64,000 bases of DNA from an uncultured Eubacteriales bacterium. Its GTDB lineage: Bacteria > Bacillota > Clostridia > Christensenellales > Aristaeellaceae. The stretch covers positions 1-64,000 of the forward strand of contig CACXBB010000003.1 of assembly GCA_902765735.1 (NCBI GenBank), read 5' to 3'. The notes under the pieces are model-generated. The model was given only the letters and a program-made list of their open reading frames with translations, did not search any database and had not been told where the DNA came from. Every line of letters begins with the position of its first letter. Positions within the stretch are counted from its first letter, which is position 1. Shown here piece by piece: positions 63,936-64,000 of the stretch. A program made the translations under genes and the position numbers.

Positions 63936-64000
63936 AGCAGATGCGGATTATTGAGCGATAATCGTCCTTTCGTGGTTATTTTCTTCCCGTTAATCGAAGG

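Noticed and set aside
63936..64000. Terminal 65 bases
   Set aside because: No gene, hairpin or clear promoter could be supported before the window ends.

Overview
The window reads as a chromosome segment of a GC-rich, spore-forming, gut-type Clostridia (Firmicutes). Evidence: a hrcA-grpE-dnaK-dnaJ-prmA-rsmE-mtaB cluster behind a CIRCE operator, a T-box-controlled ileS, a YerC-pcrA arrangement close to ligA, CotF-type spore coat genes, VanW/YoaR-type and BIG2/CAP/WG-repeat exported proteins, and a Tn1549-like conjugative element. I cannot name the genus.

Positions 1 to about 10.78 kb are the right-hand part of an integrative conjugative element: a TrbL/VirB6-like channel gene, an AbrB/PIN cassette inserted antisense, prgI, then a rearranged block. 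In that block virB4 is fused to the tail of a sortase B gene, and the giant methylase/helicase gene is cut, partly inverted and internally deleted. Intact-looking cargo follows (LPD28/YodL/DUF3849 protein, a second YodL-like protein, a CHC2 zinc-finger protein, a PAPS-reductase-like protein) and a tyrosine integrase next to a five-tRNA operon (Val-Asp-Phe-Gly-Cys), which is the probable target.

From 11.2 to 24.2 kb: a 27-residue holin-like toxin locus, a lipid kinase, a phosphoesterase, two tandem family-4 uracil-DNA glycosylases, a VanW protein, ligA, a frameshifted DUF2442 gene, pcrA, yerC and a peptidoglycan-binding exported protein. From 24.2 to 36 kb, mostly on the minus strand: rho, an RNA methyltransferase, rpsU, a HIT protein and the heat-shock/ribosome-modification cluster. 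In this assembly dnaK carries a frame-disrupting deletion. From 36.4 to 41.3 kb, on the plus strand: rpmE, a DUF1385 protein, prmC, prfA, an acetyltransferase and a Sua5/YwlC protein.

From 41.3 to 48.6 kb: a DUF4160/DUF2442 pair with a broken first gene, a tightly overlapping minus-strand operon (pseudouridine synthase, acetyltransferase, PD-(D/E)XK-like nuclease, SNF2 helicase), two spore-coat genes, a hydrolase and a GPH transporter. From 48.7 to 64 kb: exported proteins, an EF-G-like GTPase, cysK behind a cysteine-rich leader peptide with attenuator-like folding, ileS behind an unusually short T-box leader, an alpha-oxoamine synthase, a Myb-like protein and a BIG2 surface protein.

Many intergenic gaps hold nested repeat islands: outer arms of short tandem words around inner palindromes. 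One palindrome of the same type is translated in frame inside the VanW gene. The signals I consider most worth following are the short T-box, the cysteine leader of cysK, tnpV nested in another frame of the conjugative helicase gene, the SNF2/nuclease pair and the repeat islands.
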